Assembly (NCBI RefSeq): GCF_011386835.1
Contig: NC_088805.1
Location: 20,270,836 to 20,334,835, forward strand
Length of the DNA stretch: 64,000 nucleotides
DNA from: Chrysemys picta bellii
Lineage: Eukaryota; Chordata; Testudines; Emydidae
Direction of reading: 5' to 3'
Positions within the stretch are counted from its first letter, which is position 1. Each line of letters opens with the position of its first letter. Below the pieces are notes generated by a model that worked only from the letters and a program-made list of their open reading frames with translations, was not told the DNA's origin and ran no database searches. Shown in pieces: positions 48,205 to 59,360 of this stretch. Position numbers and translations under genes: made by a program.

Positions 48205-48400
48205 AGATTTGAGAGAGCCAGATTCAGTTCCCTGTCCCTTCATAGACTTCCTGTGTGATCTTTAGCACGTCATTTAGCCTCTCTGTTTCTCTGTTCCCCT
48301 TTGTATAATAGGGACAATAGTACCTTACCTACCTCACGGAGGTGAGGCTAAATTCAGTAAAGATTGTGAGATGATGGGGGCCATATAGGTATCTAAGATA
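48205..48400 (+). repeat. MIR-like SINE
   Basis: MIR order is clear: 'gattcagttccctgtccctt', 'cttcctgtgtgatctttagc', 'ttagcctctctgtttctctg', 'ataatagggacaatagtacc', 'ttacctacctcac'. Confidence 0.75.
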
Positions 48401-50550
48401 CATAGAAGATGGGGATTTTGCATGTGTTCAGTGCTAAAACCAGAACTGCTTTTGGCCAGAAATGGGTCTATTTTTGCTTTAAAATATGCAAATCCTAATT
48501 TAATTTGAACTGTTCATTGCTTACTAACTGGCTCATTTTCAAATTCTTTTCAAAAAGAAAAAAAAAACCTTTTGCATCGGGAATCATTGCCTGTTATTTG
48601 GCGCATTTTAAAATACATCTCCGGTCGATCGATTAAAAGTGGATTTGTCATCCCCTCCATATCTGTCAAGGCTTTTCACTGGCTAAATTTCCAGGGTGGA
48701 ATTTCACCCTACATATAATTCTCTTCTTAGATAGTTAATAATCATTTAAAAATATTAGAAAGTCTTCGCTGCTAGAAAGGATTGGGTTTGCGTTGTTTAA
48801 AAATGCGGAACTGCTCCTTTAAAAGCAGACATAGAATGCACAAAATGTTCTTTGTTTCTCACACACGCACGGTGCCCCTGAAAATAATATTGTAACCACA
48901 TCAGAGCGCACACGTTGGCTTCAGACTTGCCCAACAACAAGGCACCACACAGCTAGTCTTTGCTAAAAATGTCAGTGTCAAGTCTATTTGCTGAAACATG
49001 TCTCCTTCTTTCAAGCTGCCAGTTGTTGTTTCAAAATAAATGGAATCTAAAAATCTCATTATTTGTATTGTTTCAAGCCAGCAGTGGGTCCAGCGCTGCG
49101 GGTCGGAAGGTAATAATGCCATTGCCCCTTTGCTGCTGCACTTAAAATATTTAATCTCCTGTGACTTTGACATAACTGGCTGCTTGCCTTAATTTTGTTT
49201 TGGAGCTTTTGCTAGAGGGCTTCACATCTCTTAATAATGCGCATTGATATATAGACAAGTAAATAAATAAATACTGCATTAGGCTCTAATCCTGCAAATG
49301 GGTTTGCATCGACAGATTCACATTGAAGCCTGTAGGTCTCCATGTATGCATAAGGGTCTCCCAGCACTGAGTTCATTTTGAGATCAGGATTTAAGACATT
49401 ATGGGCTAAATCTTGCTGGATGTAGGCATGCAAGTGGTCCTACTCAATTTATTGGGCATGCTCATGTGAGCAAGCCAAGCAGGATTTGACCTGAGGTACC
49501 ACAGTGATGAAGGTGGTATAAGAACCTGTATAGAATATAATAGGCTCTATATTGTAGACGTACATGCACACAATCTAATGGAAATAGACAAAAACACTTC
49601 CAAAATGTTTGGGTACCTCAAAGCATAGGAATGAAAACGGGACATTTGCCAGCCATTGCCCATATCTTCACAATGGTGCATATTGGCGCAGCTCCACTGA
49701 CGTAAGTGGAGCTACACTGGTACACACCAGCTGAAGATCTAGGCCCATGGACCTTCTAATCACCTAATTTAGAGTCAAACTAATTTCTGACCCCAGCACT
49801 AATACATCTCCTGCTGAAAATAAGGGAGGAAAAGCATGAAAGACAGAAAACCTGAATAATTTTTATTCAGGGTTTCAATTCATTGCATTTATACAGAGTC
49901 TACAATTATCCCTGCTTCTAGTAACTTGTGTTGTCTACTCTTTTAGCCTCTTGTTAATTTTCACCTTCATGGCCTTTAAATTGCGTGTGTGTATGATCAC
50001 ATCCTTCCCAGTCAGATTCGCCATCCGCGTACCTATGTGGGGTCCAGTGTAGCTTATTGTCTATTCTGCTGGTTACAGTGGAGAGCTCCCATGTTCAAGA
50101 CGAGCCGGCTAAAATCTACTTTCCCCACTTCTTGGCACTGCTTCCTTCTGTAAAAAAGGCATCTAGGTAAAAGGACAGATATATAAGAGTGTGACATTAA
50201 TATGGAATTTGACCCAGATGGCACTTCCTGAAGTACCACGATGACCAAGGTGCCTGTGATAAAATTCCACTGGGGAGGCCAACTGTGAAAATTCTAAGTT
50301 GCAACAAGGTCCGTGATTAACCGTTTAAAAAATAAAAAAGCTTCCGTGCCTGGCTCATGATCTCCTTGCATTGTTTTCCCCTCATCCTGACTGTGCTACT
50401 TTATTTAGCTCCATTTCAAAAAAAGGACAAGAACAAATGGGTTTTTATCAAGGAAGCTTGGAGCCTCACTATGCCAACCTGCACCTTGGTGTATGGCTAT
50501 TGCTACCCATCCATAGGTGTCCACTGGAGGACTCTCTCTAAAATGATGAA
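48401..50550. other. Non-coding DNA with palindromic repeats
   Basis: A palindromic repeat lies at 49665-49747; its centre agctccact/agtggagct (49690-49713) is a perfect 9-bp inverted pair. Related 'catgcaagtggtcctactca' sequence lies at about 49275-49490. No gene is supported. Confidence 0.45.
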
Positions 50551-50552
50551 TT

Positions 50553-50700
50553 GCGTGACAATTTATTATTGTTTATTTGTACTATGGTTATGCTTAGGAG
50601 GTCCAGTCACGAACCAGGACCCCCACTGTGCCAGGTGCTGTACGAACACAGAACAAAACCATGGTGTCGGCCCTAGAGAACTTACAATCTAAGGGTAAGA
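50553..50700 (+). repeat. Ancient dispersed repeat, best copy
   Basis: The order 'tttattattgtttatttgta', 'gcttaggaggtccagtcacg', 'cactgtgccaggtgctgtac', 'aacacagaacaaaacc', 'gagaacttacaatctaa' is shared by copies at 27128, 38862, 42178 and 54384. I recognise it as a widespread amniote repeat but do not assign a class. Confidence 0.6.
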
Positions 50701-50704
50701 CAGG

Positions 50705-52060
50705 AGACAGCAGGTGGATACAGACAGATGGGCAGCACAAGGCAACAATAAGAAAGTATTCGTCAGTGTGATAGCTGGGGGTCTCAGCACACCAGCTGCC
50801 TAACCCTTATCAAATTTTGTGTAGACATCATGGCAAAGGAGAGTTCTAAAGAAGGATTTGAAGGAAGATGATGAGATAGCTTCTGGATCTGCATTAACTC
50901 AATATCTAATTATGTTTATGTAGCTCTCTTTTGTGTATTTTCTTTACCAGAAACTTTATAAATATAGCAGCTGCCCCTACAGACTTTCCAGCTTCGCTCT
51001 TGGTAGCTAGATAATGTTACCTGATCTTCCACTTACTGTAAGGATTTCCTAGGGAACACTATAGGGGATTCGGAGGTAATGTTTTTAGTTATTAATACTC
51101 TGGTTTGCAACCTGGGGCTCACAAGCCAGCATTCTTCAGGGGAGTCATGACCTCCTTCTTTATGGCTTGAGTGGTGGAGGGGTTTTCTTGAAACTTGTGT
51201 TTAGGTGAAGGCTAAAACTTTTTTCTGTTGTGACATCAGGCTCGTGATATGGCAAAGGGCAAGATCTAATGATTAAGGCAACTGGAAAGTTTTTAATGGT
51301 GAATAATCTATTTTAGCATATTAACATGTACTATCTTGATGGGAGTCAATAACAGAGGGGAAATTAACAAGGGTCTCAATTTGTCTAAAAAGATGTGAGC
51401 TATATTAAAAATTGGCATGAGTTCTAGCAGTCATATAAATGAATTGAGAGCCTTGTAAAGTGTAAGCATGTGGGTTGAGTATTTTAGCCCTGGCAGTGGC
51501 TGGGTTATTGTCTTTTGAAATGTGTACTTAGATTATTGCTGGGTTTTATCTGTGTGTTATTTACTGCGCTGTCTGTACACTGCTCATCAGCAGTGTATTA
51601 TTATGAACATGACAGCATTAGATCTGCATGTGACACTGCTATGTGTATTGTTCTATTCTATGTAGGTTTTTATTCAGCACTCCTCACTCGAGTATCTGAG
51701 CTCCTTCTAGTAGTGCATTAAGCAATGTGACTACCCTTTTGCTATGTGTTGTTTGTTCTCGCATCCTCTCTCCAGGGGAAGAAGCATGTGCAGTGGTGTG
51801 TCTTCTTTAGGTAGGGTTTTTTTCCCTCCTCAAATATATCTGTTGCTGTGTATTTATGTTCAAGAAGGCAGGTCAAAGAAATGCACCTTGCCCTTGGCAT
51901 GGACTGTGATGAGATTGGTGATGGTCCTTGGTTCCTGGGGAGTTCATCTTACAGTCTGAGACCATGCCTCAAGAAAGTTCTGTGTCCCACGCTGATGCAC
52001 TTTATCCTTATTGTAGAGAGCTCCATTGTGCCTGAGGAGCAAAGTTGTCAACCATGGTAT
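50705..52060. other. Non-coding DNA, nothing recognised
   Basis: No gene, RNA gene or assigned repeat. Confidence 0.4.
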
Positions 52061-52067
52061 TCATCCT

Positions 52068-52330
52068 GGAGCATCAGGCTCTTTCAGATCTCCTGGATCT
52101 GAGCCATGGAGTCCCTTGAAGATAAGGACTGAGAAGATTGATCCTGATTTGATAATCTAGGGGAAGCCAATGTAGAGAGCAGAGACTGGGTTTGATGTGC
52201 TCACAGCAGTGTGTGTTGCTGAAGAGACCTGCTTCAGCATTCTGTACTAGCTGGAGTTTCTTAAGTACTGAAGCCTTCGTGCCCAGGTATATCACATTGC
52301 TGTAGACCAGCAGTTGCAAATCCCATCTGC
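52068..52330 (-). pseudogene. L2/Rex-like LINE reverse transcriptase C-terminal fragment
   Basis: The minus-strand frame contains KKLQLVQNAEAGLF followed by HIKPSLCSLHWLPLDYQIRI. This is the 'lq.vQNaaaRl ... HitP.l..LHWLPv.yRI' signature of the region after the RT palm in L2, Rex1 and related LINEs. Only this conserved block survives, and the 100-codon frame has no start or flanking RT motifs. Confidence 0.7.
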
Positions 52331-52334
52331 AGAT

Positions 52335-53020
52335 CAAACCTGTACTTGTAATATGTGGAATCTGCTGGTCATGCATCTCTGTATTGCAGCCTTGATAGCT
52401 GGGACTGCTTTAATGCATTTCCACCAGCTTGAAGATCAGCTTGCAGTTTCAGAAGGAAGGAACCCATGATACAGTTTGGAATTATGATACAGGCAGTTGT
52501 GTTGGAAACTTATTAATACATTACAGTAAGAGAGGGAAAATAGTGATATACAGACACCTTGCTAAAACAAAAAGGACATATTTGTACTAACTGTTAAAAT
52601 CTACAGTAAGAATAATATTAAGTGGTCTCATTGGAATTGGAAAAAGCCAAGAGTTAGTTACCAATAGGACTTGCCTTGTAATCCCTTACTGCCTGGCATT
52701 GCGCTTAATGTGCTTCATAGGTCCATTGATGTCAGCGGTGCTGCTCACAGTAGCAAGCACCATTCCCAGTATGCGTGTGTGTCTGCAGGATCAGCTCTAT
52801 AATCCTGAGGCAACGAGGAGGGTATCAGTAGAACATCATGCCCTCATCCATATTGCACTGTGTTGAAAGCATAGCAGAGCTGGGCTAGATCACTGCTCGA
52901 ATGGGAGACCTCCAAGGAACAGCAAGGGTGCTGCAGGAAGTGGTGGTGTTCATGATGCGCTTTAGGTACCACTTTCCCTACTGAGTCAGCACTAAGCCAG
53001 TGCCCCCCGTTATCTTTTGG
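52335..53020. other. Non-coding DNA, nothing recognised
   Basis: No gene or assigned repeat. Confidence 0.4.
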
Positions 53021-53024
53021 ATGA

Positions 53025-53255
53025 GGTGTGGTTAGGACACGAGTCTAGGACTTGGGAGACCCAGATTCAATTCCATGCTCCACCACAGACTTCTTGTGTG
53101 ACCGTGGGCAAGTCACTTAGTATTCCTGTGCCTCAGTTTCCTATCTGTAAAATGAGGATAATAGCACTATCCTACCTCAGACGGGTGTAGAGGATAACAA
53201 GATTGTGTAACATCAGATACTATGGTAATGGAGGCCATATATGTTAAATAGATTG
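53025..53255 (+). repeat. MIR-like SINE, best preserved copy
   Basis: Nearly full MIR order: 'tgtggttaggacacgagtct', 'cccagattcaattcc', 'ccaccacagacttcttgtgt', 'gaccgtgggcaagtcactta', 'tgcctcagtttcctatctgt', 'aaaatgaggataatagcact'. It shows the consensus that the other fragments were judged against. Confidence 0.85.
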
Positions 53256-53259
53256 AAGA

Positions 53260-54380
53260 GGAGGCATTTCAAACTACCTTTGTTCATTAAAGATCCCATG
53301 ACGTTCTTCATAAGAGTCAGGGTATTCATTCCAGAATCCAGTTGAGTCAGTTATATTATAGTCACCTAAATTCCCCCTGTAAGTATCAACAGTAAAAAGT
53401 ATTGCCTTATTCTTCCATTTCCTCTCCCATACTATTGTTTAATACAGCAAATAGTTGCTGCATTTTGGCCTAGGGATGGCTAGAACAATCCCTGTGGAAA
53501 AGAGACTCTGGAATTCTTTAGGATGAAAGATGCTATATAAATGTAAGATTGTAATTATTGTATGTGCTGCAGTACCTCTTCACAACAAGCTGAGGGCATC
53601 AGCACTGTATGAGTTGGTAATTTAACATAGAATTTAGGATGTTTACCTTTGAATTGCAAAGCATAAATGTAAGCAGGGTCTGAATGAATGCTTCCGACAG
53701 CTGGGAGGGGAAGAGACTATGGGTTTGTTTATGCAAATACAGTTTGCTCCTGCTCTGTTTACATATTCATCAGATACAGCTGTGTCAAAGTGATCAACTT
53801 TGGCTGGTGTTGGGTACAAATGACCTTAGTACTGAATGCAGGGGTAGTGAAATATGGTTACCAATGTTATAATTATTGTAGGAATACAGGAAAGCAGGAC
53901 TGGGCTTAACTTGTCCCAAATGAGGGAGGGGTCACCCTCAGTTGAAAGAACCTCGTTAAGCAGGAGCTCGAATGTCAAATCCTTCTGAAAGTAAGAGGGG
54001 TGGGCATACCAACCAGGATACTGCACACTGTCAAGTGTCCTCCCTATACTGATTTAACGTGTTTCTCCTCACTGTTCAAATACTAGTGCTAAATAGGCTT
54101 CATTAGAAGCCTTTTTTGTTATTTTACTTGCTCAATCAGAGCTGAAACCAGTTGTGGTAGGACTGTGTTTCTGCTTTGCCTGCCCGGAAAAAATTCATAA
54201 AAGTCAATTTTTTGCAGTTTTTTCTATTTAAAATAATAATAAAAAAATTCCATCTAGATGGTTGGTGCTAACTCCCCCCCTCCCACAGATGAAATAAACA
54301 CCAATTCTTTTTGGGGGTAGGGTTGTGAAAATTGAATTTTTAGATGAAAAATTAAAATTCAAAACATTTCAACTCTATTT
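53260..54380. other. Non-coding DNA, nothing firmly recognised
   Basis: A 'gatgctatataaatgtaaga' block at about 53528 resembles an old SINE tail. An AT-rich block at 54180-54370 resembles the 'ggaaaa/ttttcc' element family. No gene is supported. Confidence 0.4.
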
Positions 54381-54383
54381 ACT

Positions 54384-54475
54384 TATCATTTTGTAAGCCC
54401 TAGCAGAGTGCCTGGTGCTGTACAAAACAAGACACATGGATGCTCTTCCAAGGAGTAACTTACCGTTTAGTGGGT
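54384..54475 (+). repeat. Ancient dispersed repeat fragment
   Basis: The segment 'agagtgcctggtgctgtaca' then 'gctcttccaaggagtaactt' matches the family at 50553. Confidence 0.5.
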
Positions 54476-54479
54476 TGGA

Positions 54480-55430
54480 AAAGATGAGACGTAACCCATG
54501 ATGGATGCTGAGAATAGTGCTAAGTTATGATTCAGTTCTGTGAGGTACGGAGCACCTTTACCTTCTGGTGATATCACATGATTGCAACCTTAAACCATCA
54601 TTTTTTGCTTGTTTGCATGTTGGAGGAAGTGGTATTGATAGTTTTTAGACGGTATGTTTAGATGTCACACACAAAGGAAAATAATACATGCTAAAATCTA
54701 CCCCAAAACCCAATCCTCCCGCGTAGAGGTATGTTGGGCTGGAAATGCCATCAGCAGTAGCTACAACAGAGATAGTGTTCTGAGGAGGGTTAGCACAGGC
54801 TCGTGGTCCCAACCCCTGACCCTCCAAATCCCTTGGATTATTGTGTGGGAAAGCAGAGTTGAGGAAGTGTTACATTCTGTCCAGAAGGTGGTGAGTTTCC
54901 TGGTCATTCTGAGCTCCTGCAGGAATCAATTCCATTGTGTCCACAGCTAGAAAGGGCTCTGCTCCCATATCACTCTTGGGGTCAATAGTTCCCTAACTCC
55001 TGAAGAAGAGAGATCAGGAGGAGATTGTGGAAGATTAAGCCTTCACCTGTGACTTGTCACAAAAGCATGGATCACCGTGGCCAGGTCAGCTTACGAGAGG
55101 CCTGGGTTCAGTTTCTGGGAAAGCCATGAGGCTATGAACCATCTTCACTGCATTAGGAGTGACACCTCTGACAGATTGTCTTTTCTTCTGCCTGCTGTTA
55201 TCTCCATCTTCAGCCTGCTGTTCTTCACTTGGGTGCTCATTTTAGCAAGGCACTGGGATAGTTGGAAGATGGAGGAGGAGATGTTGAACTAGGGGGCATC
55301 CACAGATGGGTGGCATTACACAACATGGTGTCTTGTGACATCTCCCAGCAGCTTCAGATAGATATTAATATGGGTGAGACGACTGAGCCCTGTGGGACTC
55401 GTGGAGGTAGAGAAGTAATTACCAAACACA
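54480..55430. other. Non-coding DNA, nothing recognised
   Basis: No gene or repeat could be assigned. Confidence 0.4.
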
Positions 55431-55435
55431 ACAAG

Positions 55436-55595
55436 AGGCAGTATGGCCTAGTGGATAGGGCACTGGAGTGGGACTTAGAAGATTTGGAATCTATTCCTGG
55501 CTCTGCCACTGGCCAGATGGGTGACCTAGGGTGTGCTCCTTGCTCTGTGCCTCAGTTTCCCCCATTTGTAAAATGAGGATCAGAGGTGATTGGAA
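55436..55595 (+). repeat. MIR-like SINE
   Basis: MIR order: 'gtatggcctagtggataggg', 'cactggagtgggac', 'ctattcctggctctgccact', 'gtgcctcagtttcccccatt', 'tgtaaaatgaggatcagag'. Confidence 0.8.
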
Positions 55596-55599
55596 TTTT

Positions 55600-57645
55600 T
55601 TTTACTAAATGTATTTTCACCAAAATATGCTGTTTCATTGAAGCCAAAATCTTGTGCAGAGACATGTCAGTTTCAACCAGATTTTCATCTGGACTGTTTC
55701 TGAGTCCAGAGCTATCCTGGCTCTTCTGACTAGAGAGAGAGCGAGAGAGAGCGCAGAATGGAAAATCTGACCCTCTTGAGAGGAAAACAGCTGTTTTGAC
55801 AGTTCCATTTCATGAAAACATTTGAAAGGTTTTGTTTCATTCCAATAGGAAATGAAAACAAATGTTGAAATCTGAAAAGTTGTCATAAAATGGAATGGTC
55901 AGCTCTACTAATGAAACTGACCTCCTTTGTAAAGCGTTTTGAGATCTGCAGATGAAAAGGTCTATGTAAGAATTAGATAATATTTATTTATTTATTTTAG
56001 CACTCGGGGGTTAGCTAGAGACAAGTGAGCAAAGCTATGTAAGCGTATTTCTATTACTGAACTACTGCATACGCACAAAAAGCTAACCAGGTAAAAATGT
56101 TTATTTAACAAAAGAAAATACTGTTATGGCCTAAACCATATTATGGATGAAATTATGCCTTTCAAAGAACCCATTTAAAGCTACAGTGTGGAACACAAAA
56201 AGAAAAAAGAAAGCATGCGTGGTAAACTTCTGTGGTGGAGGAGGTGTTTTTTATTCACTCCTGGGACCAATTGCCTGCTAGCAAGTCTGAATCCAAAGTG
56301 AATTCTTGCAGCCAGCTTGTAAACTTGGAGTTTGTAACAGAAATACTGATGCTGACAGACTCTTAACTATATCAGCACCAGCAGGTGTTGCTATAATATA
56401 TTAAATCACATAAAGGCATCTAATAAACTACGTTTGAGTATTAGTTCAGTGTATTTTCTTACATCAAATTGGTAGTTTCCAAGAAAATATAACTGCTATG
56501 ACAGACTTGTAACAAAAATAGTACTAAAATAATGAAAACATAAGTTGGTCACTGGAAAGTTACAAAACTCAGATCCTTGAAGTCAATTTGAGTTTTGCTT
56601 TTGCCCTCAGTGAGATCAGGATCAGCCCCTACATTATATATTCTTAGGGGGGTTAATTTTTGTGTAGTCTAAGCATGATTAGCCTATTCAAAATAGCCCA
56701 ATCCTGTCCTGATCTATATAGTTAGACACCTCTTTGAGCGTGGTAAAGCTACAAAGTTCTGTGGCCCATGTTATGCAGTGGGTCACAGTAGATTATCATA
56801 ATGCACTAAATTGTCATAATAGCTTTAATCTATTAAGCCAATTCTGCCCTCTGCTTCACTGTATAGGGAACCTAAATGTGCCACAAAGGACCAGGAGAGA
56901 CTTCCCCCAACGCAGCAGTAGCATAGGGCTGATCGTAAGTGGTCCTGCACACCTTGCAAACTCCAATATAAGGGGCATGCTGGGTGTAGGAGGGTGTGTA
57001 GCATGGAATGCTGTGGAGATTCTGTGCTGCAGTAAATCAGAACAGCCTCAAGGGTGCTCTAACTTACACTGGGGTTGTGACCCCTGCAGCAGGGCAACGT
57101 GGGATAAAGCCAACCTCCCTCCCCTCCCCCTAGGGCAGTGTCTTCTCTACTGTGTCTCTTAGGATACACAGCACAGAAAGTGGCCCCGGGAATCTATGGA
57201 TGTTCTAGTTATTGAACAGCTCAAAGTTTATGGATGTTCAGAACTGGCGTTTTGGTGTGGATCTGCATTCTAGCAACCTTGCACAATTATGCTACCTTAC
57301 GGGTCTGCCTTCAAAGATGGATAGAGCCAGTGAGGTTTCTGTTGATTTGGAGGCAGAGCACTACTTAGCTGCTAGACTGCACTGTTATGGGCACAAAAGG
57401 ATGTTATTATTTTCAGTCCTTAAGTCAGTCAGAAGCTGCTAACTGAAGGGGTTTGTCCATCTTTTGTTAATGAGGCTTACAGCTTGGAGATCCTGTGGGA
57501 TCTTTAGCAACTACTGGATGTTCAAATAGCAGCACTGGCCTAGAGTACTTTTCTCCCTCTGTGTTGGGCAAGAAGGCTGAAACTTTTGAACGCAGACCTA
57601 TTCCCACTTATTCTCTCCTTTAGCTTGGATCACTAGTCAATGTGC
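55600..57645. other. Non-coding DNA with one decayed element
   Basis: The segment 55600-55912 ends in 'tggtcagctctacta' and has the A/T-rich interior of the family at 8426. A 142-codon frame at 56734-57162 has no domain, no splice context and no homology that I recognise. No gene is supported. Confidence 0.4.
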
Positions 57646-57651
57646 ACCACT

Positions 57652-57775
57652 TGGGATAGCTCCAGATAGCAAGTGTGAAAAATCGGGATGGGGTGAGGGG
57701 TAGTAGGTGCCTATATAAGAAAAAGCCCTAAATATTGGGACTGTCCCTAAAAAATCGGAACATCTGGTCACCCTA
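57652..57775. mobile_element. hAT MITE copy, left end decayed
   Basis: The interior (gcaagtgtgaaaaatcggga, tatataagaaaaagcccta, gggactgtccc) and right terminus (tctggtcacccta-type) match the MITE at 17848 in reverse order. The left terminus is mutated (ggatagctccagatag). No TSD remains visible. Confidence 0.75.
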
Positions 57776-58249
57776 ACTATGAGTGAAGATCATTAGGAAA
57801 CTCAGCTGGTGCTGAATATAGCTGCCTTCTGCTTAGCACTACCTCTTGCTGGGAGCATATCACACTGACTTCAGTTCATTTCCAGGTGCAATTCAAGGTG
57901 TGATGTCTTTAAAACAGTTTCAGCCCTGAGTACTTTAGAAGACTGTCTGTCTTTCTCCTTGTGTTTGTGGGATGCTCCAGGTGGCTGGGTCCTGGGTGTT
58001 TTTTGGCTGGGGCAGGACATTCTTAGTAGCAAACAAAAAGAATGGAATTTTTAGGATTGTTGGTTTAAATGCAAGAAATCACAAAATCCTTTGGTGTTTT
58101 GGAAATCCAGTCAGCTCGAACTAAGCAGCTTTCTCTAACCTCTTGGGGGGAGAAAAGGTGCTTTTGGTGCTTGACTATCTTAGAAATTGTCAGGTGCAAT
58201 CGCAGGCACACCGGTCTTGGATAGTTAAGACACAAGGAATCCTGCTTCT

Positions 58250-58315
58250 TGGCAGGAGCTTAGCCTAGATGACCCTTGGGGTCCTTCCTAACCCCTAGGG
58301 CTCTATAATTCTACT
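58250..58315 (+). repeat. CR1-type 3' tail
   Basis: The stretch 'cctagatgacccttggggtc', 'cttcctaacccctaggg', 'ctctataattcta' is a CR1/SINE tail ending just before the MITE at 58360. Confidence 0.6.
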
Positions 58316-58359
58316 TGTCTTCAGTCCCCTTCTTCTCCCGAGGACTCTCTGCCAGCAGG

Positions 58360-58482
58360 TAGGGTGACCAGACAGCAAGTGTGAAAAATCGAGATGGGGG
58401 TGGGGGGTAATAGGAGCCTATATAAGAAAAAGACCCCAAAATCGGGACTGTCCTTATAAAATCGGGACAGCTGGTCACCCTC
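58360..58482. mobile_element. hAT MITE copy upstream of GALNT9
   Basis: Termini agggtgaccagacag and ctggtcaccct enclose the same interior as the copies at 17848 and 57652 (tcgggactgtccttataaaa). Candidate 8-bp flanks ccagcagg and ctagccag agree at 5 of 8. It ends at the edge of the CpG island, about 635 bp before the GALNT9 start codon. Any part of it in the promoter or 5'UTR would be lineage-specific. Confidence 0.8.
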
Positions 58483-59051
58483 CTAGCCAGTGCTGTGGCA
58501 GGTGGAGCCGGGCAGGCTGGCCGGGGGGCTGTTTGCCGCCTGGGATGCGGCCCAGGGCTCTCCAGCGGCAGAGACAGGCTCGCAGGCCCTGCTGCTGGAG
58601 GGGGAGCCGCCGGCACCCGCCGGGTGGGGCGCAGGGAGCGAGCCGGGTGACGAGGCGCAGAGCGGGTCCGGCCAGCGCCCCCCAGGAGCCGCGAGGGGCG
58701 GAGCGGCTGGGCCTGTGGCGGGCGGCTCCCGAGCGCGTCACTTCGCACCGGCGCGGTGCGTTGGGGGCGGCCGGCGGGCGCGGGGCGAGCCCGCCGCACC
58801 ACTCACTGCCTGCCGGAGCCAGCGGGGGCCGGCCGCTCCTCTCGCGCCGCTGCCTGCGCGGAGCCCGGGGGCTGGCGGAGGGGCGGGGCGGGGGCAGCGG
58901 CTCCGCTGAGGAGCCCGTGGGCCGGATCCCGCCCCCCAGCTCCGCGCTGGCCGCAGGGGGGAGCCGCGTGCCCGGGGAGCGTCCGCCCGCGTGGTGCTGA
59001 AGGACAGCTCCGCTCTGCCGGCCGAGGGGCACTGGGGCCAGCCCGCCGTCC

Positions 59052-59150
59052 ATGCCGCCGCTGCCCGGGCCGCTCCGGCTGCCATGCCTTGAGGCTCCCC
59101 GCGCCCGGCGGCTCCCATGGCGGTGGCACGGAAAATCAAAACTTTGTTGA
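59052..59150 (+). other. Upstream ORF overlapping the GALNT9 start codon
   Basis: ATG at 59052-59054 opens a 32-codon frame ending at TGA 59148-59150, out of frame with GALNT9 and crossing its start at 59117. If the transcript begins upstream of 59052, ribosomes using this ATG would bypass the main start. Confidence 0.45.
59084..59092 (+). other. Two-codon upstream ORF (ATG CCT TGA)
   Basis: A minimal uORF ends 24 nt before the GALNT9 ATG. Together with the overlapping uORF it could lower translation. It is functional only if included in the 5'UTR. Confidence 0.45.
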
Positions 59151-59360
59151 CGGTGAACATCTTGGTCTTCGTGGGGATCATCCTCTTCTCCGTGTACTGC
59201 CGGCTGCAGGAGCGCTCCCCGGAGCTGGTGCAGATCGTCCGGAGCGCCGACCGCCGGCTCCGCAGCCGCCACGCCAAGGGGCTGGGCGGCCTGAGCGAGC
59301 GGGAGTCCATCCTGCAGCGCCTGGACCACCTGGAGGAAGTGGTGTACAACCAGCTCAATG
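59117..59360 (+). CDS. GALNT9: GALNT9 exon 1, N-terminus of polypeptide GalNAc-transferase 9 (partial)
   Basis: The exon encodes the first 81 residues plus the first base of codon 82 of a type II Golgi membrane enzyme. The enzyme family moves GalNAc from UDP-GalNAc to Ser/Thr, starting mucin-type O-glycans. A short cytosolic tail (MAVARKIK) precedes a signal anchor at about residues 9-28 (TLLTVNILVFVGIILFSVYC). The lumenal stem follows, with a heptad-like LERL region (ERESILQRLDHLEEVVYNQL, about 61-80). The start MAVARK and the block LDHLEEVVYNQLNG match GALNT9 as I know it, and not GALNT18 or GALNT17. The GT-A catalytic domain and ricin-type lectin domain lie in later exons outside the window. 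The exon ends AATG|GTGAGC, a phase-1 donor splitting a Gly codon. The ATG has G at +4 but C at -3. It lies in a CpG island and follows two upstream ATGs. Confidence 0.92.

Noticed and set aside
56734..57162. 142-codon plus-strand frame
   Set aside because: No domain, no splice or promoter context, and a composition like the surrounding non-coding DNA.
58490..59000. Plus-strand 139- and 155-codon frames upstream of GALNT9
   Set aside because: These are also GC-rich chance frames, in conflicting phases, with no homology recognised. The sequence is better read as promoter/5'UTR.
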